The notes under the pieces: generated by a model | The model's input: only the letters and a program-made list of their open reading frames with translations | What the model was told of the DNA's origin: nothing | Databases searched by the model: none | Position numbers and translations under genes: made by a program | Source of the DNA: UBA724 sp964229545 | GTDB taxonomy: Bacteria > Bacteroidota > Bacteroidia > Flavobacteriales > Flavobacteriaceae | Assembly (NCBI GenBank): GCA_964229545.1 | Contig: CAXRDP010000034.1 | Span: forward strand, 1-5,813 | Length of the DNA: 5,813 bases | Reading direction: 5' to 3' | In this document: positions 1-5,604 of the stretch, piece after piece | Layout: every line of letters begins with the position of its first letter | How positions within the stretch are numbered: position 1 is the first letter of the stretch

Positions 1-37
1 AACCGTCTGGGTTAAGAATGAGTTCAGAAGCCTTCAT
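1..37 (-). CDS. Nucleoside (uridine) phosphorylase, N-terminal fragment
   Basis: This is the first 12 codons of a gene running off the left edge; they read MKASELILNPDG. SELILNPDG followed by Tyr-His is, from memory, the usual opening of Bacteroidota uridine/nucleoside phosphorylases, which split nucleosides with phosphate into a base and ribose-1-phosphate. The next residues lie outside the window, so the assignment rests on this short motif. The ATG (37-35) overlaps the TGA of the upstream SUI1-family gene (36-34) in an ATGA arrangement. This supports the start and suggests translational coupling as the last visible gene of the ald-oxygenase-SUI1 run. The catalytic part cannot be seen. Confidence 0.65.
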   Translation of the reverse strand, partial: MKASELILNPDG

Positions 38-357
38 CCGCCCACGCGTTTGACTTGGTGACCTTGTTGCCGCAGGTAATCCATGATTTTGTCACGAAAA
101 TTTCCTTGAATAAGGATTTCGCCATCTTTGACCGTACCACCGACACCGCAAAGCGATTTCAAAGATTTGTACATTTTCTTAAGTTCATCGTCAGCGCCTT
201 CAAAACCTTTGATAATCGTCACAGTTTTTCCACCGCGACCTTTGTTGCTAAAATGCGCTTCCAAGTGCTGAGTCTTGGTGGTTTTAGGCGGTTCGTAGGT
301 GCCTTCTGCTTCAGGAAATAGATTTTTCAGATCGGAAAGGCTGTTGAGCTTGGCCAT
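34..357 (-). CDS. SUI1/eIF1-like translation initiation factor (YciH family)
   Basis: This 107-residue protein matches the usual length of bacterial YciH/SUI1 proteins (about 105-110). Residues 1-40 are a poorly conserved tail. The SUI1 fold follows: the basic strand GKTVTIIKGFEG (43-54), a helix around DDELKKMYKSLKSLCG, the signature CGVGGTVKDGEILIQGNF (about 70-87), then the helix RDKIMDYLRQQGH and a terminal VKRVGG. The family resembles eukaryotic eIF1, and E. coli YciH has been linked to start-site fidelity and translation control. The role here is inferred from family only. The gene starts 1 nt after the stop of the oxygenase gene (TAA-C-ATG) and ends in a 4-nt overlap with the next gene, so it is almost certainly translated from a shared message. 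Confidence 0.93.
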   Translation of the reverse strand: MAKLNSLSDLKNLFPEAEGTYEPPKTTKTQHLEAHFSNKGRGGKTVTIIKGFEGADDELKKMYKSLKSLCGVGGTVKDGEILIQGNFRDKIMDYLRQQGHQVKRVGG

Positions 358-358
358 G

Positions 359-1300
359 TTATTTTCTTAAACCCAATTCTCGTAAACGCTCTTCTAAAAA
401 TTCACCCGCAGTAATATCGTCATATAGTTTAGGGTTGTCACCATCTATGCAATGGGACAAGACATCGTGTTTCATAGAGGAAATTGGATGCATAAAAAAC
501 GGAATCGAGTAGCGAGATGTTCCCCATAGTTCTTTGGGTGGATTTACGACCCTGTGAATGGTCGATTTGAGTTTGTTGTTGGTGTGGCGTGAAAGCATAT
601 CCCCAACATTGATGACGAGTTCATCATCTTCTGCGATGGCGTCTAGCCATTCGCCTTTGTGATTTTGCACCTGCAGACCCCGTCCTTGGGCGCCCATCAG
701 CAAAGTGATCAGATTGATGTCTCCATGGGCTGCAGCACGGACAGCTTCTTTGGGTTCTTCAGTAATAGGAGGGTAGTGAATAGGGCGTAAAATACTATTG
801 CCACCCTTTACAAATGGGTCAAAATAGTTTTCATCAAGCCCCAAATGAAGGGCCAATGCACGAAGTACATAAACACCTGTTTTCTCAAGGGCTTTGTAAG
901 TTTCTTTGCCTACAGAATTGAAGGCTGGTATCTCATCAACTTCTACATTGTCTGGGTAGACTTCTCCGTCTTCGGGTTTATCGTATTGGCCAAAATGCCA
1001 GAACTCCTTTAAATCTCCTGTGGTGCGTCCTTTGGCATGCTCTTTACCAAAAGCAGTGTATCCGCGTTGTCCAGCCAAACCGGGAACCTCATATTTGGTC
1101 TTAACCTCTTTGGAAAGTGCAAAAAAAGCACGGATTTGTTCGTATAGTGAATCTACCAATTCAGGACTTAAAAAATGTCCCTTGAGTGCCACAAAACCGA
1201 TGTCCTCATAGGCTTTGCCAAGATTTTGGATAAAAGTGTTTCTTTTATTGGAATCCTCACTTAAAAAATCTCTTAAATCAACTGAGGGAATTTGTTTCAT
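359..1300 (-). CDS. Isopenicillin N synthase family Fe(II)/2-oxoglutarate-type oxygenase
   Basis: This 313-residue cytosolic protein has the two-part layout of the family. The N-terminal DIOX_N-like segment begins PSVDLRDFL (5-13) and includes EDIGFVALKGH (32-42), the usual 'GF..v..H' region. The C-terminal jelly-roll carries the iron-binding facial triad His192 and Asp194 (AHGDINLITLL) and His249 (STIHRVVNP). The co-substrate pair is Arg263/Ser265 in SRYSIPFF. NVGDMLSRHTNNKLKST (231-247) is also standard. These residues predict an active non-haem iron oxygenase. Plant and fungal relatives make hormones or antibiotics, but bacterial members like this have no settled substrate, and nothing nearby suggests beta-lactam synthesis. 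It lies 31 nt after ald and 1 nt before the SUI1 gene. Family confidence is high and substrate is unknown. Confidence 0.93.
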   Translation of the reverse strand: MKQIPSVDLRDFLSEDSNKRNTFIQNLGKAYEDIGFVALKGHFLSPELVDSLYEQIRAFFALSKEVKTKYEVPGLAGQRGYTAFGKEHAKGRTTGDLKEFWHFGQYDKPEDGEVYPDNVEVDEIPAFNSVGKETYKALEKTGVYVLRALALHLGLDENYFDPFVKGGNSILRPIHYPPITEEPKEAVRAAAHGDINLITLLMGAQGRGLQVQNHKGEWLDAIAEDDELVINVGDMLSRHTNNKLKSTIHRVVNPPKELWGTSRYSIPFFMHPISSMKHDVLSHCIDGDNPKLYDDITAGEFLEERLRELGLRK

Positions 1301-1331
1301 GTCTTAGTGGTCTTTACACAAAAATAACCAA

Positions 1332-2447
1332 TTAGTTCAATACATCCGAAATAGGTGTGTAAGGCAAGTCAAAAGCATCAGCAACTGCTTTGTTGACGAC
1401 CTTTCCATAAACAATATTCAGCCCGTTGGCCAAATGGGGATGCGTTTTACATGCCTTTTTCCAACCATGGTTTGCCAGTTCAATCGCATAGGGGAGGGTC
1501 GCATGAATCAGCGCCGGCGTAGATGTTTGTGGCACAGCTCCCGGCATATTGGCTACCGCATAGTGCAGTATGCCATCAACCATATATGTAGGTTCTTTAT
1601 GGGTGGTCGGGCAAGTTGTTTCAAAACAGCCTCCTTGATCAACGGCCACATCGACCAAAACAGCGCCAAGCTGGAGAAGGTTCAGGTGTTCACGTCTTAT
1701 CAATTTGGGGGCCTTGGCACCCGGCACCAACACGGCACCAATGACCAAATGAGCAGAAGGCAAAGCTTGTTCTATGGCGTAGGGAGTGGCATATACAGTT
1801 TTTACGTTTTTGGGCATCATGTTGTCCAATTGTCGCAATCTGTTGAGATTGATATCAAAAATTTTGACAGATGCACCCATACCTGCGGCAACTAGTGCTG
1901 CTTGGGTACCAACCACACCGCCTCCTAACACCATCACTTCAGCGGGTGCTACTCCCGGTACACCACCCATCAAGATACCTAAGCCACCCTGAGGACGCTC
2001 TAAATACTTAGCGCCTTCTTGTGCCGCCAATCGCCCAGCCACCTCGGACATGGGCGTGAGTAGGGGAAGCGTACCAGCATCGTCTGTGATGGTTTCGTAG
2101 GTTAAACAAACTGCCCTACGCTCGATCATGGCTTGTGTCAGTGCTTCAGAAGCCGCAAAATGGAAAAAAGTATATATGATTTGATTTTCTTGTATCAAAG
2201 CGTATTCTTCGGAAAGGGGCTCTTTGACTTTGATTATCATTTCGGACTTTAGATATACCTCTTTTGCTGTTTTAACGATAATAGCTCCAGCATCTATGTA
2301 ATCTTGGTTACTAAAACCACTTCCCAGTCCGGCATTGTCTTGTACGATTACTTTGTGTCCTTGTTGTGAAAGACTAAATACACCGGCAGGCGTCATGCCT
2401 ACACGGTATTCGTTGTTTTTGATTTCAGTAGGTATTCCGATGTTCAT
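1332..2447 (-). CDS. ald: Alanine dehydrogenase
   Basis: The enzyme interconverts L-alanine and pyruvate plus ammonia with NAD, linking amino-acid catabolism and nitrogen assimilation in the cytosol. Its 371 residues are the normal family length. The start MNIGIPTEIKNNEYRVGMTP is the classic N-terminus, and Arg15 binds substrate. Lys75 (IKVKEP), His96 (TFFHFA) and Asp270 (DVAVDQGG) are the expected catalytic and substrate residues. The Rossmann nucleotide loop is VLGGGVVG (173-180), with Asp198 (FDIN) positioned for the NAD ribose. The C-terminal NMPGAVPQTST is also diagnostic. No residue appears missing. It is the first gene of the minus-strand run. Upstream, a TAATATTG stretch (2478-2471) matches the Bacteroidota -7 element TAnnTTTG at all but one position, but no well-spaced -33 TTTG is seen. 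Confidence 0.97.
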   Translation of the reverse strand: MNIGIPTEIKNNEYRVGMTPAGVFSLSQQGHKVIVQDNAGLGSGFSNQDYIDAGAIIVKTAKEVYLKSEMIIKVKEPLSEEYALIQENQIIYTFFHFAASEALTQAMIERRAVCLTYETITDDAGTLPLLTPMSEVAGRLAAQEGAKYLERPQGGLGILMGGVPGVAPAEVMVLGGGVVGTQAALVAAGMGASVKIFDINLNRLRQLDNMMPKNVKTVYATPYAIEQALPSAHLVIGAVLVPGAKAPKLIRREHLNLLQLGAVLVDVAVDQGGCFETTCPTTHKEPTYMVDGILHYAVANMPGAVPQTSTPALIHATLPYAIELANHGWKKACKTHPHLANGLNIVYGKVVNKAVADAFDLPYTPISDVLN

Positions 2448-2597
2448 TTGTTGTATGTGTAACGTTAATACAATATTAAAACAAATTACTTAACAAAATA
2501 GGCGGTATGTATAAATTCTAAAATCATCTATTTTACATAATATAAATTATAGTTTTATAAAAAATACCTATATTTAAGGTCTAAAGCTCCGAATATG

Positions 2598-2610
2598 TGT
2601 AGTAACTACA
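2598..2610. promoter_or_regulatory. Perfect 6+1+6 dyad in the ald/toxin intergenic region
   Basis: TGTAGT-A-ACTACA is a perfect inverted repeat. It sits about 150 nt upstream of ald (minus) and 107 nt upstream of the toxin gene (plus), inside an AT-rich gene-free stretch of 270 nt. A dimeric regulator site is possible, but the repeat is short enough to be chance. Nothing else in 2448-2717 reads as a gene: stops are frequent in all frames. Confidence 0.25.
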
Positions 2611-2717
2611 TCCCAAACACCCTGCAAAAACCCTTTGATACTACCAAGCTATCCGTTCGTAGAAATTTAACATCTACATTAAACAGAAATCTTTAACTTT
2701 AGAACACATTATTAATT

Positions 2718-3011
2718 ATGCCCCATAAAATTTTAATTACAGAATCTGCTCATAAAGGTGTTGCAACTACTTTTAATTATATTTTTAAATCATTTGGTCT
2801 AAAAGCCGCAAATGATTTTTTGGAAGATATGTTAGTATGTTATAATCAAATTTCTACGTTCCCTGAAATGGGCGTTGTTCGGGATAAACTAAGACTTTAC
2901 ATCATTAAGAAACATACGCTTGTATATTATAAAACTAAGAAAGAAGATTTCGTAATTGTTATTGCTGTCGTTGATGCCAGAAAAGCGTTAGATTTTCAAC
3001 TTTTGCTTTAA
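2718..3011 (+). CDS. RelE/ParE superfamily toxin
   Basis: This 97-residue protein has the family pattern. Two N-terminal helices (about 10-45, AHKGVATTFNYIFKSFG and AANDFLEDMLVCYNQI) lead to FPEMGVV (48-54), the conserved 'P.mG' turn. The beta-sheet core follows: LRLYIIKKHTLVYYKTK (58-74), then FVIVIAVVDARKAL (78-91) with the late Arg88. ParE members poison DNA gyrase and RelE members cut ribosome-bound mRNA, and the sequence does not decide between them. No antitoxin gene lies upstream in the same direction. The likely partner is the HTH protein on the opposite strand, whose 3' end overlaps this gene by 24 nt (2988-3011). The ATG at 2718 follows an A/T-rich leader without a clear Shine-Dalgarno, as usual in Bacteroidota. 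The gene is visibly AT-rich, suggesting acquisition. Confidence 0.8.
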   Translation: MPHKILITESAHKGVATTFNYIFKSFGLKAANDFLEDMLVCYNQISTFPEMGVVRDKLRLYIIKKHTLVYYKTKKEDFVIVIAVVDARKALDFQLLL

Positions 3012-3287
3012 TTCTTTAAAACTTTCTTCCAAAGTCATTACCCTGCCGTGCTTGATGTCCTCAAGTCCCTTTTGAATCTCTTTTTGAATCTCCTCTTCAA
3101 TATAAAGCAACCTGGATATACGCTCCACTTCCTCAAACGAAAACGTGTTGTTTTTCATTTTTTTATAGAACGAAGCCTTTGAAATACCAGACTTAGCAAT
3201 GATACCCGAAATCTTAAATGTGCTTTTTTTGATTTTTTCAGGTAGATTGTTGACAAATTGTCTGTATTCCGATACTTCTTTGTACAT
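2988..3287 (-). CDS. HTH antitoxin-like protein, putative partner of the convergent toxin
   Basis: This 99-residue protein has two apparent parts. Residues about 24-62 (KISGIIAKSGISKASFYKKM, then FEEVERISRLL) look like a Cro/XRE-type helix-turn-helix. Residues about 66-97 (EIQKEIQKGLEDIKHGRV, then MTLEESFKELKQKL) match the amphipathic toxin-wrapping tail of RelB/ParD-like antitoxins, with the familiar 'GL.D...GRv...Ee'. It should therefore bind DNA with its N-terminus and neutralise the toxin with its C-terminus. In ordinary modules such a gene directly precedes its toxin on the same strand. Here the toxin is inverted, so the genes meet tail to tail with 24 nt shared. A TATATTTG promoter element and an A/T-rich dyad lie just upstream, which fits autoregulation. 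The domain calls are by eye, and the pairing is inferred from adjacency. Confidence 0.72.
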   Translation of the reverse strand: MYKEVSEYRQFVNNLPEKIKKSTFKISGIIAKSGISKASFYKKMKNNTFSFEEVERISRLLYIEEEIQKEIQKGLEDIKHGRVMTLEESFKELKQKLKI

Positions 3288-3307
3288 TTTATAATACTTT
3301 AATGTAT

Positions 3308-3350
3308 CAAATATAAGACTTTTTTTGATTCATTATACTCAAAAAAAAGT
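3308..3350 (-). promoter_or_regulatory. Promoter element and dyad upstream of the HTH antitoxin gene
   Basis: On the minus strand TATATTTG (3315-3308) is an exact match to the Bacteroidota -7 consensus TAnnTTTG, ending 20 nt before the ATG at 3287. A -33 TTTG is present but 24 nt away, longer than the usual spacing of about 19-21. Directly upstream is an imperfect inverted repeat, ACTTTTTTTGA (3318-3328) and TCAAAAAAAAGT (3339-3350), with one extra A and a 10-nt spacer. Its position over the promoter would suit an autorepressor site. The homopolymer content makes it weak evidence by itself. Confidence 0.35.
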
Positions 3351-3360
3351 AAAATAAAAC

Positions 3361-3564
3361 GTGTGTTTTGCTTTTAAATATCGGCTTTATGCACTACATT
3401 TATACCACCCAAATGAGACCTGGCGAAGGCACTTGATTGTAGACGTTTCCGAGGGAAATTTTTATCAATTCAAACTTAACATTATCGCCATAGTCATGTT
3501 GTTGTGCTGGACGGTACTTCCCCTTGTATTGATGCGCAAAACCCTTAAGAAAAAAGATTTTTGA
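3361..3564 (+). pseudogene. Unrecognised short ORF with one membrane segment, possibly a gene remnant
   Basis: The open frame reads 67 residues from a GTG that lies two codons after a TAA, so no convincing start is visible. The first 35 residues match nothing I know. Residues about 38-57 (KLNIIAIVMLLCWTVLPLVL) are a clear hydrophobic helix followed by a basic tail, RKTLKKKDF. A final helix with a short Lys-rich '..KDF' end is reminiscent of the C-terminus of ABC-2-type permeases. One reading is therefore the 3' scrap of a lost transporter gene, and a small single-pass membrane protein is the alternative. Both are speculative. Its TGA directly abuts the opposing stop of the next gene, so together they read TGATCA. 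Confidence 0.3.
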
Positions 3565-3780
3565 TCACATCATAAAATCTTTGATTTTACCAAGATCGTA
3601 TTCGATATAGGTTACTTTTTCATCCATATGACGCAAACGATCGATAAGCCCTTTGTTAAGGTTGCTTTCGAGTTTTGAGACCGTTTGGTTGAGTTGATTC
3701 AACTGCATCTGAAGGTTACGAATGCTGCGATTTAGGTCTTTGATGCTGCCGTTAAGGCTTTGGAGTTGTAGGTTTTGCAT
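3565..3780 (-). CDS. Small coiled-coil protein, function unknown
   Basis: From the ATG at 3780 the product is 71 residues, nearly all predicted coiled coil. Leu/Ile/Val recur in a heptad pattern through LQLQSLNGSIKDLNRSI, RNLQMQLNQLNQTVSKLESN and LNKGLIDRLRHMDEKV. The rest is YIEYDLGKIKDFMM. I do not recognise the family; Asn/Gln/Leu-rich coils of this size occur as oligomerisation modules or phase-variable debris. The frame stays open up to a GTG at 3888, which would add 36 residues (MYWGNKNQIVNFL and onwards). That part lacks the heptad pattern, so I prefer the ATG. No Shine-Dalgarno or good promoter is visible. The gene is convergent with the preceding short ORF without a single spacer base. 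Confidence 0.5.
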   Translation of the reverse strand: MQNLQLQSLNGSIKDLNRSIRNLQMQLNQLNQTVSKLESNLNKGLIDRLRHMDEKVTYIEYDLGKIKDFMM

Positions 3781-4066
3781 GGTGTTAGGTTTTAGGGTTC
3801 TATAATTCTGTATCAAAAAGCAAGCCAAATGCTTTTGGGCAATGTACTTGAGAAAATTTACAATCTGATTTTTATTACCCCAATACACTACGTTCCCTAA
3901 AAGGGTGTCAAAACGTAAACTTAAAAACTGAAAATCATGTTGGGTTAAGTATTAGGATACCCAAATGTAGCAAATTCTCTCAACTGTTAAAAACTTTGTT
4001 AATGAAGCCTTGCTAAGGTCTTTAGGTAGCCTAAGCATTTGTGGTAATTTTATAAAAATCAATAGG

Positions 4067-4483
4067 ATGAATGATCGCCACAACGACCTACTGCGCATCC
4101 GCCCCGAAATCAAAAAACACCTCACCTTTGACAATATGTCTGACGAGGAACGGTTTCAAAATACCACACTCCGTCCGGTACTCAAACTGCAAAACCCGTT
4201 GCTGATCGCGGTTTTTATCAATTATGCAGTCAAACACAAAGGGGTGTTTTTTGAGTTATCCACAGAGAAAAGAATGGCTTATATCGAAAACGCCATCTGC
4301 AAAGACCAAAAGTTTCGCAATGCCCTCAAAGGCATGCTCATAGGCCAATTTACGGTAGCAGAATACCAAACCTATATCGAAAACTCTTCCAAGCTCAACA
4401 AACGGATGATGAACTTGGTCATCTCCCGCCTCCAAGACCAACTGCAGTTGTTGGTTCCCCAAACCCTTTCCAAGGCCGTGTAA
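4067..4483 (+). CDS. Conserved Bacteroidota protein of unknown function
   Basis: The product is 138 residues, soluble and mostly helical. From memory it matches a widespread Bacteroidota family with near-invariant blocks. These are an N-terminal RHNDLLRIRPEIKKH (4-18), RFQNTTLRPVLKLQN (29-43), EKRMAYIENAICKDQKFRN (67-85), LKGMLIGQFTVAEYQTYI (87-104) and NKRMMNLVISRL (111-122). Database entries of this family are sometimes labelled 'glyoxalase', but I see no vicinal-oxygen-chelate metal residues or fold pattern, so that name looks like a propagated error. The role is unknown. The start at 4067 (MNDRHND) is chosen because homologues begin there. An in-frame ATG at 4010 would add 19 unconserved residues. 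Upstream (3889-4066) there is only AT-rich non-coding sequence with short hairpins. A strong hairpin follows the stop. Confidence 0.8.
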   Translation: MNDRHNDLLRIRPEIKKHLTFDNMSDEERFQNTTLRPVLKLQNPLLIAVFINYAVKHKGVFFELSTEKRMAYIENAICKDQKFRNALKGMLIGQFTVAEYQTYIENSSKLNKRMMNLVISRLQDQLQLLVPQTLSKAV

Positions 4484-4500
4484 ATCAGTAATTTACCGGG

Positions 4501-4527
4501 TTTGCGGTGGAAAATTTCCACCGCAAA
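4501..4527. terminator. Perfect 13-bp hairpin between convergent genes, probable bidirectional terminator
   Basis: TTTGCGGTGGAAA (4501-4513) and TTTCCACCGCAAA (4515-4527) are exact reverse complements separated by one A. In RNA the inner A/U pairs would open to form the loop. The hairpin lies 17 nt after the stop of the plus-strand unknown gene and 6 nt beyond the stop of the minus-strand DUF2461 gene. It is therefore placed to end both transcripts. There is no long U-run beyond the stem on either strand, only the T/A bases at the stem ends. Confidence 0.65.
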
Positions 4528-4533
4528 AATCTA

Positions 4534-5202
4534 TCATATTAAAGACTCCCCATCCCTATTGGTCGTCAGCACATCCGACATATAGTCCACAAAGGGCCGT
4601 ACGGCTTGTAGGGCGGCATCGACTTGTTGTACAAAATCGGGGCTACACACGCTTTTTTCATCAAAGGGTTTTAGGAATAAAAACTGCTTTTTGCGAATCA
4701 GGTCAATGTCGGGGTGGTCTTTGTCAAAATCGCGGGGGGCGGTTTTGAGTTCGCTGCCTTCTAAATTTCCCCACACAGAAGCAAAGTCGGGCGCGGCTAT
4801 CAGCTCACGAAACTCTTGGGCATCCATTGCCAGTTCTTCTCGTATACGTTTGAGGTCTGCGGGATTGGGGTCCCAAAAGCCACAAGCCAAAAAGCAGTCT
4901 TTGGGCGCGAGGTGTAGGTAGTAGCCCCCGCGGTTATGGGGTTTGGTACGGTGCCACGTAAGACCAAAATGGGTTTTGTAGGGAGTTTTGTCTTTGGAAA
5001 AACGCACATCACGATAGATACGAAACAGCTTAAACCGATCAATACTATCGTGGTGGTTCAGGGCCTCTTTGACAGTTTCTCCAAACTGCTTGACCTCAGT
5101 TTCCAGCGTTTTAAAACGGGGTTTGTGCTCCATAAACCATTCTCTGTGGTTGTTTTGAGCGAGTGCGCTAAAAAATCGAAAAATATCGGATGACAGTTGC
5201 AT
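4534..5202 (-). CDS. DUF2461 family protein
   Basis: This 222-residue protein has the full length and motifs of DUF2461 (TIGR02453), a widespread bacterial and fungal family without an established biochemical role. The diagnostic blocks are, in order: FRFFSALAQNNHREWFMEHK (8-27, the 'NN.reWF..hk' signature); FRIYRDVRFSKDKTPYKTHF (60-79); RGGYYLHLAP (91-100); ELKTAPRDFDKDHPDIDLIR (151-170); and KKQFLFLKPF (171-180). The dense conserved Arg, Lys, Asp and His residues hint at a phosphate- or nucleic-acid-related activity, but that is guesswork. No signal peptide or membrane helix is seen. It is transcribed toward the shared hairpin. An 87-nt gap separates it from the upstream BrnA-type gene on the same strand, so co-transcription is possible but not shown. 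Confidence 0.93.
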   Translation of the reverse strand: MQLSSDIFRFFSALAQNNHREWFMEHKPRFKTLETEVKQFGETVKEALNHHDSIDRFKLFRIYRDVRFSKDKTPYKTHFGLTWHRTKPHNRGGYYLHLAPKDCFLACGFWDPNPADLKRIREELAMDAQEFRELIAAPDFASVWGNLEGSELKTAPRDFDKDHPDIDLIRKKQFLFLKPFDEKSVCSPDFVQQVDAALQAVRPFVDYMSDVLTTNRDGESLI

Positions 5203-5289
5203 GCTTAAAAGTACAAATTCAAGATCAATTTATAAATCAGCGCTACATAACACTCCACCGAATAACCAACAACTTATACCCACGCTGCT

Positions 5290-5514
5290 TTAGTTTTTTT
5301 CAGCAAGTTTGTCTGCCAGCCACATTTTGATGAGGGACTGTCTGGTTACGCCCAATCTGTTGGATTCTTTGTCCAAAGAGGCAACCATCCAAGAAGGGAA
5401 GTCCACATTGACACGCTTGTGTTTGCTATTGGGTTTTTGCACTTTGGTCAAGTCAAAATCATCCAACACATCTTCGTTTTCGTCAAATTTTTTATCTAAA
5501 TCAGTAGCTTTCAT
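5290..5514 (-). CDS. BrnA/CopG-type ribbon-helix-helix antitoxin
   Basis: This 74-residue protein has the standard BrnA-like layout. The acidic N-terminus is MKATDLDKKFDENEDVLDDF with DLTKVQKPNS. The ribbon strand KRVNVDFP (33-40) follows, then helix 1 WMVASLDKESNRL (42-54), the turn GVTRQ (55-59) and helix 2 SLIKMWLADKL (60-70). The ribbon would contact operator DNA and the remainder would bind the toxin. In brnTA operons the BrnT ribonuclease gene lies directly upstream and often overlaps brnA. Here only an apparent BrnT tail remains in the overlapping frame, so this looks like an orphan antitoxin. It could persist as a regulator or as protection against a related toxin. The start codon is fixed by the family's typical opening, 'KATDLDKKFD'. 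Confidence 0.85.
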   Translation of the reverse strand: MKATDLDKKFDENEDVLDDFDLTKVQKPNSKHKRVNVDFPSWMVASLDKESNRLGVTRQSLIKMWLADKLAEKN

Positions 5515-5566
5515 ACAGTGCTATTTCTTTTGTTCTTGAGCGCCTTGCAGAGGCGATATCAAATTC
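5501..5566 (-). pseudogene. Truncated 3' end of a BrnT-type toxin gene
   Basis: In the frame that overlaps the brnA start, the minus strand reads FDIASARRSRTKEIALYESY and stops at TGA 5503-5501, 14 nt inside brnA. BrnT toxins characteristically end 'I.ISAR.At.kE...YE' and overlap brnA in just this way. SAR, the following basic residues, KE and YE all line up. Upstream the frame gives only LCICCIVCFE-like sequence to a TAA at 5599-5597. No BrnT body (about 70 residues) is readable in any minus frame up to 5719, where stops are frequent. I infer that a deletion or rearrangement near 5560 removed the toxin and left its tail. The match is short and judged by eye. Confidence 0.5.
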
Positions 5567-5604
5567 AAAACACACAATACAACAAATGCATAAAAATTAT
5601 ACTT

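Noticed and set aside
1434..1992. Open frames on the plus strand across the ald region
   Set aside because: They lie opposite a full-length, motif-complete alanine dehydrogenase, and their translations show no domain pattern.
3781..3888. GTG-started N-terminal extension of the coiled-coil protein
   Set aside because: The added 36 residues lack the heptad pattern, and no ribosome binding site precedes the GTG.
4010..4066. Earlier ATG for the conserved unknown protein
   Set aside because: The extra 19 residues (MLRSLGSLSI and onwards) are not part of the family as I know it. The family opening, with Arg-His/Asn-x-Asp-Leu-Leu, fits the ATG at 4067.
3890..4066. Short hairpins (CCCT/AGGG at 3895-3905, TTGGGT/ACCCAA at 3940-3964, TTAGG/CCTAA at 4022-4034) as an RNA gene or riboswitch
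   Set aside because: Each stem is only 4-6 bp, and they do not combine into a recognisable conserved structure.
3952..4134. A 60-residue minus-strand open frame
   Set aside because: It overlaps the conserved start of the plus-strand 4067-4483 gene, is rich in Arg/Ser/Leu typical of an antisense shadow, and has no recognisable motif.
4256..5193. Other-strand and other-frame ORFs across the 4067-4483 gene and the DUF2461 gene
   Set aside because: Both real genes have family motifs throughout. The alternatives are shadows without domain features.
5309..5539. Plus-strand ORF opposite the BrnA-type gene
   Set aside because: Its Ser/Leu-rich composition mirrors the antisense of a lysine- and aspartate-rich gene, and the minus frame has a clear BrnA pattern.
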